64,000 bases of DNA from assembly GCA_013306675.1 (NCBI GenBank), contig JABLUY010000023.1, positions 160,041-224,040 of the forward strand. The letters run 5' to 3'. Position numbers and translations under genes: made by a program. The notes beneath the pieces are model-generated. The model had not been told where the DNA came from. It saw nothing but the letters and a program-made list of their open reading frames with translations, and did not search any database. Each line of letters starts with the position of its first letter. The stretch's first letter is position 1. Of this stretch, positions 51,577-60,538 are shown piece after piece. The DNA comes from Thraustochytrium sp. TN22 (lineage: Eukaryota; Sar; Bigyra; Thraustochytrida; Thraustochytriidae).

Positions 51577-53685
51577 TCAAACGAGGTCAAGCTGAAGTCG
51601 GCGGCCACCGTGTAGTGCCAGGAACCCAAGACGTACGACGAAGAGCCCTGAGGTGAAGAAGCCAGCAGCGACGATGGCAAGGTCCAGGAGGCCAAGCCAG
51701 CCGAGGTCCAGAGCATGGATGTCGAGCGTCGAGACGGAGGCGACGTAGCATGCGGCGAGGCGGGAGGAATCACGGGCACGCAGCTCAAGGAGAGGCACGT
51801 GAAGGTACGGCGCCCCGGAGAAGAGGAGCAGGCTGAAGTTGGCTGCCGTGCTGAAGGTCAGGAGCATGAAGGCGGTGCCAAAGACCACAGGGAAACCAAG
51901 CGCGTCGAAGAGGACCAGACGCTTGAGCTGCGCGAGGAGGCGCGCCGCCGCCACCTCACGCGTTTGGCCGATGGCGGACTCGGAAGGGAGGAGATTGATA
52001 TATCGAACGGAGTCAATCAAGCCACCGCCGCCCGAACCTTCTGAAAAGCCGAAGGTGGGCTGCACTTCAACCGCTGGCCGCGCCATTTCACTCAGATGCG
52101 CGTCAAGCCTGATCACCAGGGCCAGCCCGGCACTAGTTTCCCCGGTGTCCGGTTGCTGCAAGCCTGGAAGGAGCGCCTGGCGGAGACGGCGCGCCTCGTC
52201 CCATTCGGCCTGCCGCTTGTACATCTCGTCCACTAGCCCCTTGGGAAAGGTCCACAGCGTCTCCCGTTGCTCCATCAAGCGCCGTCTGCAGGCGTCGAGC
52301 ATGTGGGGACTTGTCGCAGCCTTGAGGTTTGCCTTGGCGTCTTTGAAAAAGCTCAGCGACATCAGCAGTGCCTCGTATCGTTGATCCGAGAGCACGGCGA
52401 GGAGCAGTGAGAGGCCGTCCGTCGGGTACGTGTCATCAAGACCATGGAGCGCCGAGGAGATGTAGCTGATGTTGTTGCAATCAGTTCTGGACATGTCCAA
52501 AAGGCCCCATCCCAGGTGACTCGAGATCCAATGCATCTGCCCAATGACGTTCTTGGCGACGCGAACGAGCTCCTTTCGCTCCTTTGGCGATGCAAAGGCG
52601 GCCTCTGTCTCCGCCTCTAAAGCGATGCACTCGGTCTCGACGATCTCAGCGACAGCTGCACTGAAGGCTTCCACCACCCTTTCAACAAGATTGTCTCTTT
52701 CCCAGATGTCGATTCTCTCTGAAACCTGAGCGGCTACTTTCAGGTCGCTCGAGTTGGGTCTGCACAGGAGCACCCAAGCTCTGTCCGCGAGCGCATACTC
52801 AATTGCATCGGGTAGACGATACCGCCAGCGCCTGGGGACCACCAGCATGGAGAGGAGAGCGAAGGCTACGATGCTCACCGCCGCGATGATGGTGGCCGTC
52901 GTGACGACCAGATGAGCAGCAACGATGACCGTCGCCACGGGCAAGCTGAGCACCAGGCCGCGAACCGTGCCGCGCTCGAAGATGCCCCGCCCCACGCACA
53001 GCGCATGACACACGAGCAGCACGAGCAGCGCGGGCGCGAACACAAACCCGTAGACCGCCAGTCCTGGCACCACATGCGAGAGACCGCCGCTGCCAGCAAG
53101 CACGAGCATGGCAAACCAGTGCTCCAGGGCCATGGCCGTGCCTTCTTTGCGCTTGAGCTCCATCTCGTCCGCCTGCTCCTTCGTCGCGAGCGAGCCATAC
53201 AACGCCTCCTCCGCCCGATTGACGCGGTCCTGGACAGGAAGCACTTGGACGCCGGCCCCGCACCGCATCCACGCACGGGCGAAGCCCCAGAGCGCCGGGA
53301 AGTGGCGCTTGAACTTGAGACGCGCCCAGAGCGCAAGGCAGGTCACCAGCGCGGTGGAATTCGCAAACGCGAACACGAAGGCCTGGTAGCACGTCCACGC
53401 GCCCTCGCACACGGGCGGCTGCGAGTCGCCCTCCGGCTGTGCGGCGAGGCGCGCCACTACTGGCACGAGCGCCACGAGGGTGATGACGGTGAAGACCGCG
53501 TTTTCTCGCGCCGTCTTGCGCTCGCCAACGCTACCGTTCTCCTGCTCGCCCAGATACACGAGCGCCAGCTCTATTGGGACGCTGAGTGCCACGTACCACC
53601 ACCACGGCTTCGGCACCACGCCCAGCGCCGAGCAGCACTCGCCGAAGCCGCCCGTGTACTCGAAGCACCACGCCTCGGTGGTCAT
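51577..53685 (-). CDS. Tandem membrane-protein family, copy D (short subfamily)
   Basis: A 702-residue member starting MTTEAWCFEYTGGFGECCSALG. The overall plan is that of A-C (N-terminal helix block to about residue 285, soluble middle, C-terminal helices), but the poly-Glu tract and Pro-rich linker are absent and helix sequences differ (PWWWYVALSVPIELALVYLG, ARLKFKRHFPALWGFARAW). The middle contains DTYPTDGLSLLLAVLSDQRY, the equivalent of the NLYPTSW stretch in A-C. The C-terminus ends in a Gly/Leu-rich helix and GGRRLQLDLV instead of the A-C ending. It shares nearly identical N- and C-terminal blocks with copy E. Function is unknown. Confidence 0.85.
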   Translation of the reverse strand: MTTEAWCFEYTGGFGECCSALGVVPKPWWWYVALSVPIELALVYLGEQENGSVGERKTARENAVFTVITLVALVPVVARLAAQPEGDSQPPVCEGAWTCYQAFVFAFANSTALVTCLALWARLKFKRHFPALWGFARAWMRCGAGVQVLPVQDRVNRAEEALYGSLATKEQADEMELKRKEGTAMALEHWFAMLVLAGSGGLSHVVPGLAVYGFVFAPALLVLLVCHALCVGRGIFERGTVRGLVLSLPVATVIVAAHLVVTTATIIAAVSIVAFALLSMLVVPRRWRYRLPDAIEYALADRAWVLLCRPNSSDLKVAAQVSERIDIWERDNLVERVVEAFSAAVAEIVETECIALEAETEAAFASPKERKELVRVAKNVIGQMHWISSHLGWGLLDMSRTDCNNISYISSALHGLDDTYPTDGLSLLLAVLSDQRYEALLMSLSFFKDAKANLKAATSPHMLDACRRRLMEQRETLWTFPKGLVDEMYKRQAEWDEARRLRQALLPGLQQPDTGETSAGLALVIRLDAHLSEMARPAVEVQPTFGFSEGSGGGGLIDSVRYINLLPSESAIGQTREVAAARLLAQLKRLVLFDALGFPVVFGTAFMLLTFSTAANFSLLLFSGAPYLHVPLLELRARDSSRLAACYVASVSTLDIHALDLGWLGLLDLAIVAAGFFTSGLFVVRLGFLALHGGRRLQLDLV

Positions 53686-54369
53686 GTCCCTCGCTCAGGC
53701 TGTCGCCGCCTCGTCGTCGTCGCCGTGGCTGTGGCCCTGTGAACGTGATCGTGGCCGTGGTGGTCTTGCTGCTTTGCCACGGGCCTGACACTCGCGCGCT
53801 CAGCTCGCCTGGCACGCTTGGTCGCTCTCGCGCCGAGTCTCTCTCTCGCGCGCGCTGATTCGTGAGTGGCACGCGGCGCGCGCAGCTTGCGCTACGCAAA
53901 GTGCCAGTGCCACTGCAGTGCTGCGAGCCTGTCCGAGGGCCCCGGGCCCCGGGCTGGCTGCTGTGTGTGCTGGTCAACTTGCGTCCACCACTGGCAGTAA
54001 AAAAGCTAACAACTCGTCTGCTTGCTCAAGCACGACGTGCCCTCGAGCTGACCGTGGCCACTGGGCAAATTGCCCAGCATAGGGTTGCCTGCCGTGGCGA
54101 TGACACTGGCAGGGAAGGTAAGGTGCGGTGCTCGTGCTGTTCGCATTGCTCAAGCGCGATGTGCCCTCGAGCTGACCGTGGCCACTTAGCAAATTGCCCA
54201 GCATAGGGTTGCCTGCCTTGGCGATGACACGGGCAGGGAAGGTACGGTGCTCGTGCTGTTCGCAGCTCATATCAAAGAGGAGTTCTGACTCGAAAGAAGT
54301 GTTGGCCCGTGCGGTATCTTATTACAGCGATGAGAGTCCGAGTCATCAACGTTGTGAAAGTCTTCTTCT
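53686..54369. promoter_or_regulatory. Spacer upstream of copy D
   Basis: It holds a leader of about 110 bp shared with copy C, TGCCAGTG or complement at 53902, 53989 and 54104, and a tandem duplication of a 120 bp unit (54022-54264). Confidence 0.5.
54022..54264. repeat. 120 bp direct tandem repeat, two copies
   Basis: Unit 1 is 54022-54145 and unit 2 is 54146-54264. Each starts TTGCTCAAGC and ends GTGCTGTTCGCA, with CATAGGGTTGCCTGCC and GGGCAAATTGCCCA-like cores (unit 2 has TAGCAAATTGCCCA). A diverged third copy lies at about 50541-50635. Confidence 0.88.
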
Positions 54370-54802
54370 TTTGCCAAACTAACTTGAACACCTGCGTCAG
54401 AGTCTCTGACTGGATACAGAGGCAAAACGGCGACAAAGATGGGCATCCAAAGCCGACCAAAGGCCGCGAGCGCCAGGTCGAAGGGGTGCTTAAATCGAGC
54501 TCAAAACCCAAGGTCGCGAGCGCCAGGTCGAAGGGCGCCTACATCGATCCAGCTCACACCCTAAGGCCCTGAGCGCCCTTACATCGAGCCCGAATCCCGT
54601 GTAGGAGAACGAATCACAGTCCATGAGGCGCTCTGGGTTGCGCGCCAAAACCACGAGCCGCCTGATTTCCAGACTCGCGTAAAGTGCTGATGGCTGTCGT
54701 GCTTTTTTGAAAAAAATAAAAATAAAAAACAATGAGCGGGAATGTCCAGCCGAAGACGACCGATTCACCTAGCGTGGCGAAGAGCACCCTGATCCCGGGC
54801 AC
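54370..54802 (-). pseudogene. Relic of family C-terminus, 3' of copy E
   Basis: This is a decayed counterpart of the relic at 50715-51146, now spread over three frames: VLFATLGESVVFGWTFPLI (54614-54802), NPERLMDCDSFSYTGFGLDV (about 54550-54640) and PFCLCIQSETLTQV (about 54380-54430). A short A-rich insertion (near 54712-54732) and a local duplication of a roughly 45 bp stretch containing GCGAGCGCCAGGTCGAAGGG (54469-54540) disrupt it. Confidence 0.7.
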
Positions 54803-55242
54803 CTGAGCTGCTTCTCGTGCGAATCCTGGAGTTGCTTCACGGATCTTGACGTGGCATGCTCAGCGAGACCGGCGGTCCGCTATAGGCCGTGGTTGCCGTT
54901 GGGCTGAGACTTCTTCACCTCGTCGTGAAGGCAAATCAGACCGCATCAAAGCCCCTGCACCGTGACTCGAACCGTAGTCCCGCGCTTACACTCGCACTCA
55001 CTCTCGTTCTTCGCTGTGTCTGGACTCGCGGGCACGAGCTGCATGTGCATTTGGCGCGACGCACGTGCTTCTTGACCTTAGCATGTAGTTATTCTGGTGA
55101 TGCGCAGCACAACCCTGACGTTTGCTTCAACTGAGGCTCCCGCGTGGCCCGTCATCACGCGCTCATGACGCCACGCGCTCACGACGCCACGCGCCCTGGC
55201 GGCACCGTGACCGAGCCACGTTCTACTTCGCGGACTTGCCTT
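54803..55242. other. Spacer between relic and copy E
   Basis: This is the duplicate of the spacer at 51147-51576. It contains a CTCATGACGCCACGCG/CTCACGACGCCACGCG local repeat at about 55160-55195. No gene is seen. Confidence 0.5.
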
Positions 55243-57345
55243 TCAAACGAGGTCAAGCTGAAGTCGGCGGCCACCGTGTAGTGCCAAGAACCCGAGACGC
55301 ACGACGAAGAGCCCGGAGGTGAAGAAGCCAGCAGCGACGATGGCAAGGTCCAGGAGGCCAAGCCAACCGAGGTCCAGAGCGTGGATGTCGAGCGTCGAGA
55401 CGGAGGCGACGTAGCATGCGGCGAGGCGGGAGGAATCACGGGCACGCAGCTCAAGGAGAGGCACGTGAAGGTACGGCGCCCCGGAGAAGAGGAGCAGGCT
55501 GAAGTTGGCTGCCATGCTGAAGGATAGGAGCATGAAGGCGGTGCCAAAGACCACAGGGAAACCAAGCGCGTCGAAGAGGACCAGACGCTTGAGCTGCGCG
55601 AGGAGGCGCGCCGCCGCCACCTCAGGCGTTTGACCGGTGGCGGACTCGGAAGGGAGGAGATTGATATATCGACCGTAGTCAATGATGTCACCGCCGCCCG
55701 AACCAAATACAAGGCGGGGGGCGGGCCTGTACTCAGCCGCTGACCGAGCCATATCACTCAGATGCGCGTCGAGCCTGATAACCAGGGCCAGCCCGGGACT
55801 AGTTTCCCCGGTGTCCAACTCCTGCGACCCTAAAAGGCGCGCTCGGCGGAGACGGCGCGCCTCATCCCATTCGGCCTGCAGCTTGTACATCTCGTCCACT
55901 GGCCCTCGGTGCAAGGTCCACAGGGTATCCCGTTGCTCCATCAAGCGCCTTCTGCAGTCGTCGAGGTCTATGAGCCTTCTCCTGGTCTCACGGTACGTCA
56001 TGGCTGCTTTGCATGACCTCAGCGACGTCCGCAGCGCCTCGTATCGTCGGTCCGAGAGCACTGCGAGCAGCAACGAGAGGCCATCCGTTGGGTACATCTC
56101 ATCGAAGCCATCAAATGCCCCGGCAGCATCCCAGATCTTACTGCAAACGGAATCGACTTCGTTCATGACAACCACTCCTAGTTGGTTCCTGAGCCGATTC
56201 ATCTTCCAAAGCACATTCTTGGTGACGCGAAGAAGCTCCTCCCGCTCCTTTGGCGATACAAAGGCGGCTTCTGGCTCCGCCAACAAAGCGTTGCACTCGG
56301 TCTCGACGATCTCCTCGACCGCTGGCATGAAGTCCTCCTTCAGTCTCCCGATGAGATTGTCATTCGTCCAGGCTTCGAGCCAGTGTGAAACCTGAGAGGC
56401 CACGTACCGATCGTCCGGGTTAGGTCTGTACATGAGAACCGCAGCTCTGTCCGCGAGCGCATACTCAATTGCATCGGGTAGACGATACCGCCAGCGCCTG
56501 GGGACCACCAGCATGGAGAGGAGAGCGAAGGCTACGATGCTCACCGCCGCGATGATGGTGGCCGTCGTGACGACCAGATGTGCAGCAACGATGACCGTCG
56601 CCACGGGCAAGCTGAGCACCAGCCCTCGAACCGTGCCGCGCTCGAAGATGCCCCGCCCCACGCGCAGCGCATGACACACGAGCAGCACGAGCAGCGCGGG
56701 CGCGAACACAAACCCGTAGACCGCCAGTCCTGGCACCACATGCGAGAGACCGCCGCTGCCAGCAAGCACGAGCATGGCAAACCAGTGCTCCAGGGCCATG
56801 GCCGTGCCTTCTTTGCGCGTGAGCTCCATCTCGTCCGCCTGCTCCTTCGTCGCGAGCGAGCCATACAACGCCTCCTCCGCCCGATTGACGCGGTCCTGGA
56901 CAGGAAGCACCTGGACGCCGGCCCCGCATCGCATCCACGCACGGGCGACGCCCCAGAGCGCCGGGAAGTGGCGCTTGAACTTGAGACGCGCCCAGAGCGC
57001 AAGGCAGGTCACCAGCGCAGTGGAATTCGCAAACGCGAAGACGAAGGCCTGGTAGCACGTCCACGCGCCCTCGCACACGGGCGGCTGCGAGTCGCCATCC
57101 GGCTGTGTGGCGAGGCGCGCCACTACTGGCACGAGCGCCACGAGGGTGATGACGGTGAAGACCGCGTTTTCTCGCGCCGTCTTGCGCTCGCCAACGCTAC
57201 CGTTCTCCTGCTCGCCCAGATACACGAGCGCCAGCTCTATTGGGACGCTGAGTGCCACGTACCACCACCACGGCTTCGGCACCACGCCCAGCGCCGAGCA
57301 GCACTCGCCGAAGCTTCCCGCCTCGCCATGCTCGAAGCAAACCAT
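55243..57345 (-). CDS. Tandem membrane-protein family, copy E (short subfamily)
   Basis: A 700-residue sister of copy D. From GFGECC-equivalent SFGECCSALGVVPKP onward the first 290 residues differ from D at only a few positions, and so do the last 120. Residues of about 300-560 are strongly diverged (for example DRAAVLMYRPNPDDRYVASQ against DRAWVLLCRPNSSDLKVAAQ) while keeping YPTDGLSLLLAVLSD. The extreme N-terminus is different (MVCFEHGEAGSFGECC), and the leader shared by C and D is missing, so the duplication ends inside the first 15 codons. A TATATAA on the minus strand about 160 bp upstream could serve as its new promoter. Confidence 0.85.
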   Translation of the reverse strand: MVCFEHGEAGSFGECCSALGVVPKPWWWYVALSVPIELALVYLGEQENGSVGERKTARENAVFTVITLVALVPVVARLATQPDGDSQPPVCEGAWTCYQAFVFAFANSTALVTCLALWARLKFKRHFPALWGVARAWMRCGAGVQVLPVQDRVNRAEEALYGSLATKEQADEMELTRKEGTAMALEHWFAMLVLAGSGGLSHVVPGLAVYGFVFAPALLVLLVCHALRVGRGIFERGTVRGLVLSLPVATVIVAAHLVVTTATIIAAVSIVAFALLSMLVVPRRWRYRLPDAIEYALADRAAVLMYRPNPDDRYVASQVSHWLEAWTNDNLIGRLKEDFMPAVEEIVETECNALLAEPEAAFVSPKEREELLRVTKNVLWKMNRLRNQLGVVVMNEVDSVCSKIWDAAGAFDGFDEMYPTDGLSLLLAVLSDRRYEALRTSLRSCKAAMTYRETRRRLIDLDDCRRRLMEQRDTLWTLHRGPVDEMYKLQAEWDEARRLRRARLLGSQELDTGETSPGLALVIRLDAHLSDMARSAAEYRPAPRLVFGSGGGDIIDYGRYINLLPSESATGQTPEVAAARLLAQLKRLVLFDALGFPVVFGTAFMLLSFSMAANFSLLLFSGAPYLHVPLLELRARDSSRLAACYVASVSTLDIHALDLGWLGLLDLAIVAAGFFTSGLFVVRLGFLALHGGRRLQLDLV

Positions 57346-57503
57346 CGAGATCGGTACCGCCTTGCTGATGTTGATTTGCCGCCACGCGCCTGCACTGCAA
57401 GTCTCGAGAGCGGCTCAGCGCCGCTCGGGCCGCCCCGTACAGTCTCCGCCGAGCGCGATGCCATCGTAATGACGCATCCTGCCCGTCACAACGCAAGCAG
57501 TCA

Positions 57504-57510
57504 TTATATA
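57504..57510 (-). promoter_or_regulatory. TATA-like box between copy E and tRNA-Leu
   Basis: TATATAA on the minus strand, about 160 bp before the copy E ATG. It is also 44 bp upstream of the plus-strand tRNA gene, so it might serve the tRNA instead. It is one of very few clean TATA motifs in this GC-rich window. Confidence 0.35.
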
Positions 57511-57553
57511 TCTCAAGGTCAACTGACCTATCAACAGCCGAAATGAGCTGTTC

Positions 57554-57631
57554 GCAGTGATGACCGAGTGGTTAAGGTGCTACGTTAAGGCCGTAGTGCG
57601 CAAGCTCGGGGGTTCGAGTCCCCCTCACTGT
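57554..57631 (+). tRNA. tRNA-Leu (anticodon AAG)
   Basis: It folds as a class II tRNA of 78 nt: acceptor GCAGTGA/TCACTGT (6 Watson-Crick pairs plus one G-U), D arm ACC...GGT with GAGTGGTTAA loop, anticodon stem CTACG/CGTAG with loop TTAAGGC (anticodon AAG), an 11 nt extra arm, and T arm GGGGG-TTCGAGT-CCCCC. The internal B box GGTTCGAGTCC is perfect. A T-rich pol III terminator follows at 57634-57650. There is no intron. The variable arm is a little short for tRNA-Leu. Confidence 0.93.
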
Positions 57632-58326
57632 ATAATTTTTAATTTTTTTGCCCGAAAATCGGACCATTTTTGCAGCGCTGGCCAGCGGCGTGGCGTGGCG
57701 TGGCTGCGCCGCACGGCCGCCTCGACTCGGACTACGTGCCGAGACGAGACGATCATTCTTGTTGCGAGCTGCGCTGAATGTCCTCGCGACTTACTGCAAG
57801 TTGCAAGTTTCTGGTTTGTGTTTCTTCTGCTGAGTTTGCATCCTACAAGTTGTTCATGAACTTCATGGGTTTGCACGTACATGACACGAAAGACTCGCCA
57901 TGGTCGCTGGCTTGAAACGCTGAAGCCTGCCAATGTCATCAACATGGCTTTCAGGCTCCAATTTCCTCGCTTCAAGTTCAAGGTGACGTCGGTCTCTTCG
58001 CGTCTCTTCGCGTCGCGTCGCGTCGCGTCTCTTCGCGTCACGTCGCGTCGCGTCGCGCGCCGCAGCGCCGCAGCGCCGCGCTACTCTCTTTTGTCCACCA
58101 CCACTCGCAGGCAATGCGATTGCCCGGACCCGCAGCGTTGTTTGTTGCCAGTGCCGTGCTCACTGCTTGCTGGCTGACGAGCTGGGCCGAGTAGCGCATC
58201 GCAGCCTCGGCTGGGCTCGAAGCTCCCGCTCGGCATTGCGCAGGTCTGAAGCCGAGGCCTGCGTAGCGCAGGCCGGCACCGGCGCGGCGTGCGCGCGCGC
58301 AGAACGGCAACGAGAGCACGGGCACG
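57632..58326. promoter_or_regulatory. Spacer upstream of the GST gene
   Basis: It holds a GTCGC/TCTTCGCG degenerate tandem array at about 57992-58057, GCAGCGCC repeats just after, and TGCCAGTG at 58146, 181 bp before the GST start. No gene is seen. Confidence 0.45.
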
Positions 58327-59397
58327 ATGGGCGGCAAGGACAGCAAGAGCGAGGGCACGCTGGCATCGGCGCCGGCGGACAAGTCGGAAAAGAAGAAGGA
58401 GGGCTGGTTCGTCAAGACGGGCGACAAGGGCGACTTCAAGCGCGAGAAGAGCGTGTTCCGTGACTGGGTCAAGGCAGACGGGAGTTCGGACTTCCCCGTG
58501 GAGGCGGATAGGTACGTGCTGTACATCTCGTACGCGTGCCCGTGGGCGAGTCGCGTGTACGCGGCCGTGAACCTGCTGGGTCTGCGGCATGTCTTCGAGG
58601 TGGTGCCCGTGGAGGACGTCTTCGAGCGCACGCGGCCCAAGGATGAGAACGACGAGCACCGCGGGTGGGTCTTTAGCAAGGAGCGTCCGGACCCGATCTT
58701 GGGCGCCGCGACCGTGCGCGACATTTACGAGCACGACAGCCCGGGCATCGAGACGCGGTACACGGTGCCTTTGCTCTTCGACAAGAAGCAGGGCCGCATC
58801 GTGAACAACGAGAGCTCGGAGCTGCTTCGCATGCTCAACAGCGAGTTCACCGAGCTGCGCGACAAGAGCAGCTCCGAGCACGCGGACCTCGACCTGTACC
58901 CGGAGGACATGCGCGAGGCCATCGACGAGGTGAACGAGTGGGTTTACCCGCAGTTCAACAATGGCGTGTACCGCGCGGGCTTTGCGGTCAAGCAGGGCGC
59001 CTACGACGAGGCGGTGGCCGAGGTCTGGGAGGCGCTGGACCGCGCCGAGGAGATTTTGGGGCGCCAGCGCTTCATGGCCGGCGACCGCTTCACGGAGGCT
59101 GACCTTCGCCTCTTCGTCACTTGCATCCGCTTCGACGAGGTCTACGCCGAGCACTTCAAGTGCATTCGCCACATCCAGACCTCCTGTCCGAACCTCTGGG
59201 CCTTTACGCGCCAAGTGTACCAGATGGATGGCGTCGCGGAAACCGTCCGCCTCGACGCCTGTGCGAACCACTATCGTCGCAGTCACCCGAGCATCAACCC
59301 GCACGGTATTGTCGCCATTTCTCCCTTCAAGCTGCACTCTTCGCTCGACTTTCCAGACTGCGCCTACGAGGCGTTCTCCCAGCCGCACGGCCGCTAA
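58327..59397 (+). CDS. Glutathionyl-hydroquinone reductase-like GST (Xi/omega class)
   Basis: A 356-residue protein of the ECM4/YqjG family, which reduces glutathionyl-hydroquinones. The catalytic motif is SYACPWASRV (Cys71), the Xi-class CPWA signature. VPLLFDKKQGRIVNNESSEL follows as the GSH-binding cis-Pro/ES element, then the C-terminal helical domain with GDRFTEADLRLFVTCIRFD and the family's closing NPHGIVAISP. The size is typical (310-370). The N-terminus MGGKDSKS has Gly2 and Ser6, matching the N-myristoylation consensus, which is unusual for a soluble GST and implies membrane association. The gene lies downstream of the tRNA and is independent of the array. Confidence 0.92.
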   Translation: MGGKDSKSEGTLASAPADKSEKKKEGWFVKTGDKGDFKREKSVFRDWVKADGSSDFPVEADRYVLYISYACPWASRVYAAVNLLGLRHVFEVVPVEDVFERTRPKDENDEHRGWVFSKERPDPILGAATVRDIYEHDSPGIETRYTVPLLFDKKQGRIVNNESSELLRMLNSEFTELRDKSSSEHADLDLYPEDMREAIDEVNEWVYPQFNNGVYRAGFAVKQGAYDEAVAEVWEALDRAEEILGRQRFMAGDRFTEADLRLFVTCIRFDEVYAEHFKCIRHIQTSCPNLWAFTRQVYQMDGVAETVRLDACANHYRRSHPSINPHGIVAISPFKLHSSLDFPDCAYEAFSQPHGR

Positions 59398-60538
59398 GAC
59401 AGACAGAAGCTGTCGACTCGGACCAACTTGAGCCTAGAGCTAGGCTGGACGGATGGCACACAGAATGGCCGACATCAAGAAAACTCCTGATGCAGGTGTT
59501 GAGATGAAGCCTGCTGGCAGCCTGCTGGCAGCCTGCTTGGCGTTAATTAACAGTAAGAAAGAACTTTATTTTTTCTTTCTTTGGCTTGCTTTGTTTGGCA
59601 TGTCTGAGACTGGGCCGCCTATGCACACGACAGCCAGAGGATCCTTCATTTCTTCGCTCGGAGAGGCTGATCCCGTCACCGGCTTCGGCCTCAATTCGCC
59701 GCCTCTGGAAGCCGTTCTCAGAATCAGAGCCGCACAGCTCCAGCCCCGCCCTGCAGTGCCAGCCTGAGCGGCAGTATCAGTCAGTCAGCGGCAAGCACGG
59801 CAAGCAGCTGCGCTTCGTGCTGCCACTGACGATTCGCGCTGGCTGCCGGCGACCACAGCGTCGCGGAGGTTCATCGCCTCTCCTCTCTCACGGGTGCATC
59901 GCAGCACATCGCATCGCATCGCAACGCATCGCGCATCGCATTGCTCTGCTCGCCGAGCCTGGGCTTTGTCCTCGCCAGCCCCTCTGTCCCCTCCCTGCTT
60001 GCCGGGCTTGCCAAGCCCCTTTCCCTTCCCAAAAACAGAGAGAGCGCAACTTGAAGCCAGGTTGCGTCTCACTGTCTCAGCGTCTGCGAGTCTGCGAGGC
60101 GCGACTCGCCTGCCAGCCAGCTAGGTCGGCACGCCAGCAGGGCGACTTGCGCGCGGCGATAGCGCTGTTGCAGCGGCGGCGGCCCCAGTTGCGGGCAAGG
60201 GGCGGTATCCGCACGACACGGTCGGACTCTCGGCGCGGCTCGGCGCGGAGAGTCGGAGCGCGCCCCGAGGGAGACTAGGCACGCGCCGAGGCGGAGCGGG
60301 TAGTCGAGGGTTCGCGGGGGGTGCGGCAGGAGTCTCGCCCGCTGCAGCGCCGCGCTGCAACTGCGGCCGGGACGAGCAGGAGAGCGCATTCAAATCCATC
60401 CAGGAGCGCTCGAGGCGCGGCGCGGCGGCGGCGGGCGGGAGAGCGGCGCGCGCGGCGAGCGGTGCGCGGGCGTACGGCAGCGCAGCGGCCTCCGAGCATC
60501 CGACCCCCGGCGTGCGCGGGCAAAAGTAGCTGGCGAAG
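59398..60538. promoter_or_regulatory. Spacer between GST and SDHA
   Basis: It contains a TTTCTTT-rich stretch near 59560-59590 (probably the GST 3' end), a CATCG repeat at about 59897-59941, and GGCGC-rich sequence before SDHA. Open frames have no recognisable domain. Confidence 0.45.

Noticed and set aside
54950-55000. tRNA-like B box (ACGGTTCGAGTCACGG on the minus strand)
   Set aside because: No T-stem, acceptor or anticodon arms; the duplicate copy near 51294 has mutated further.
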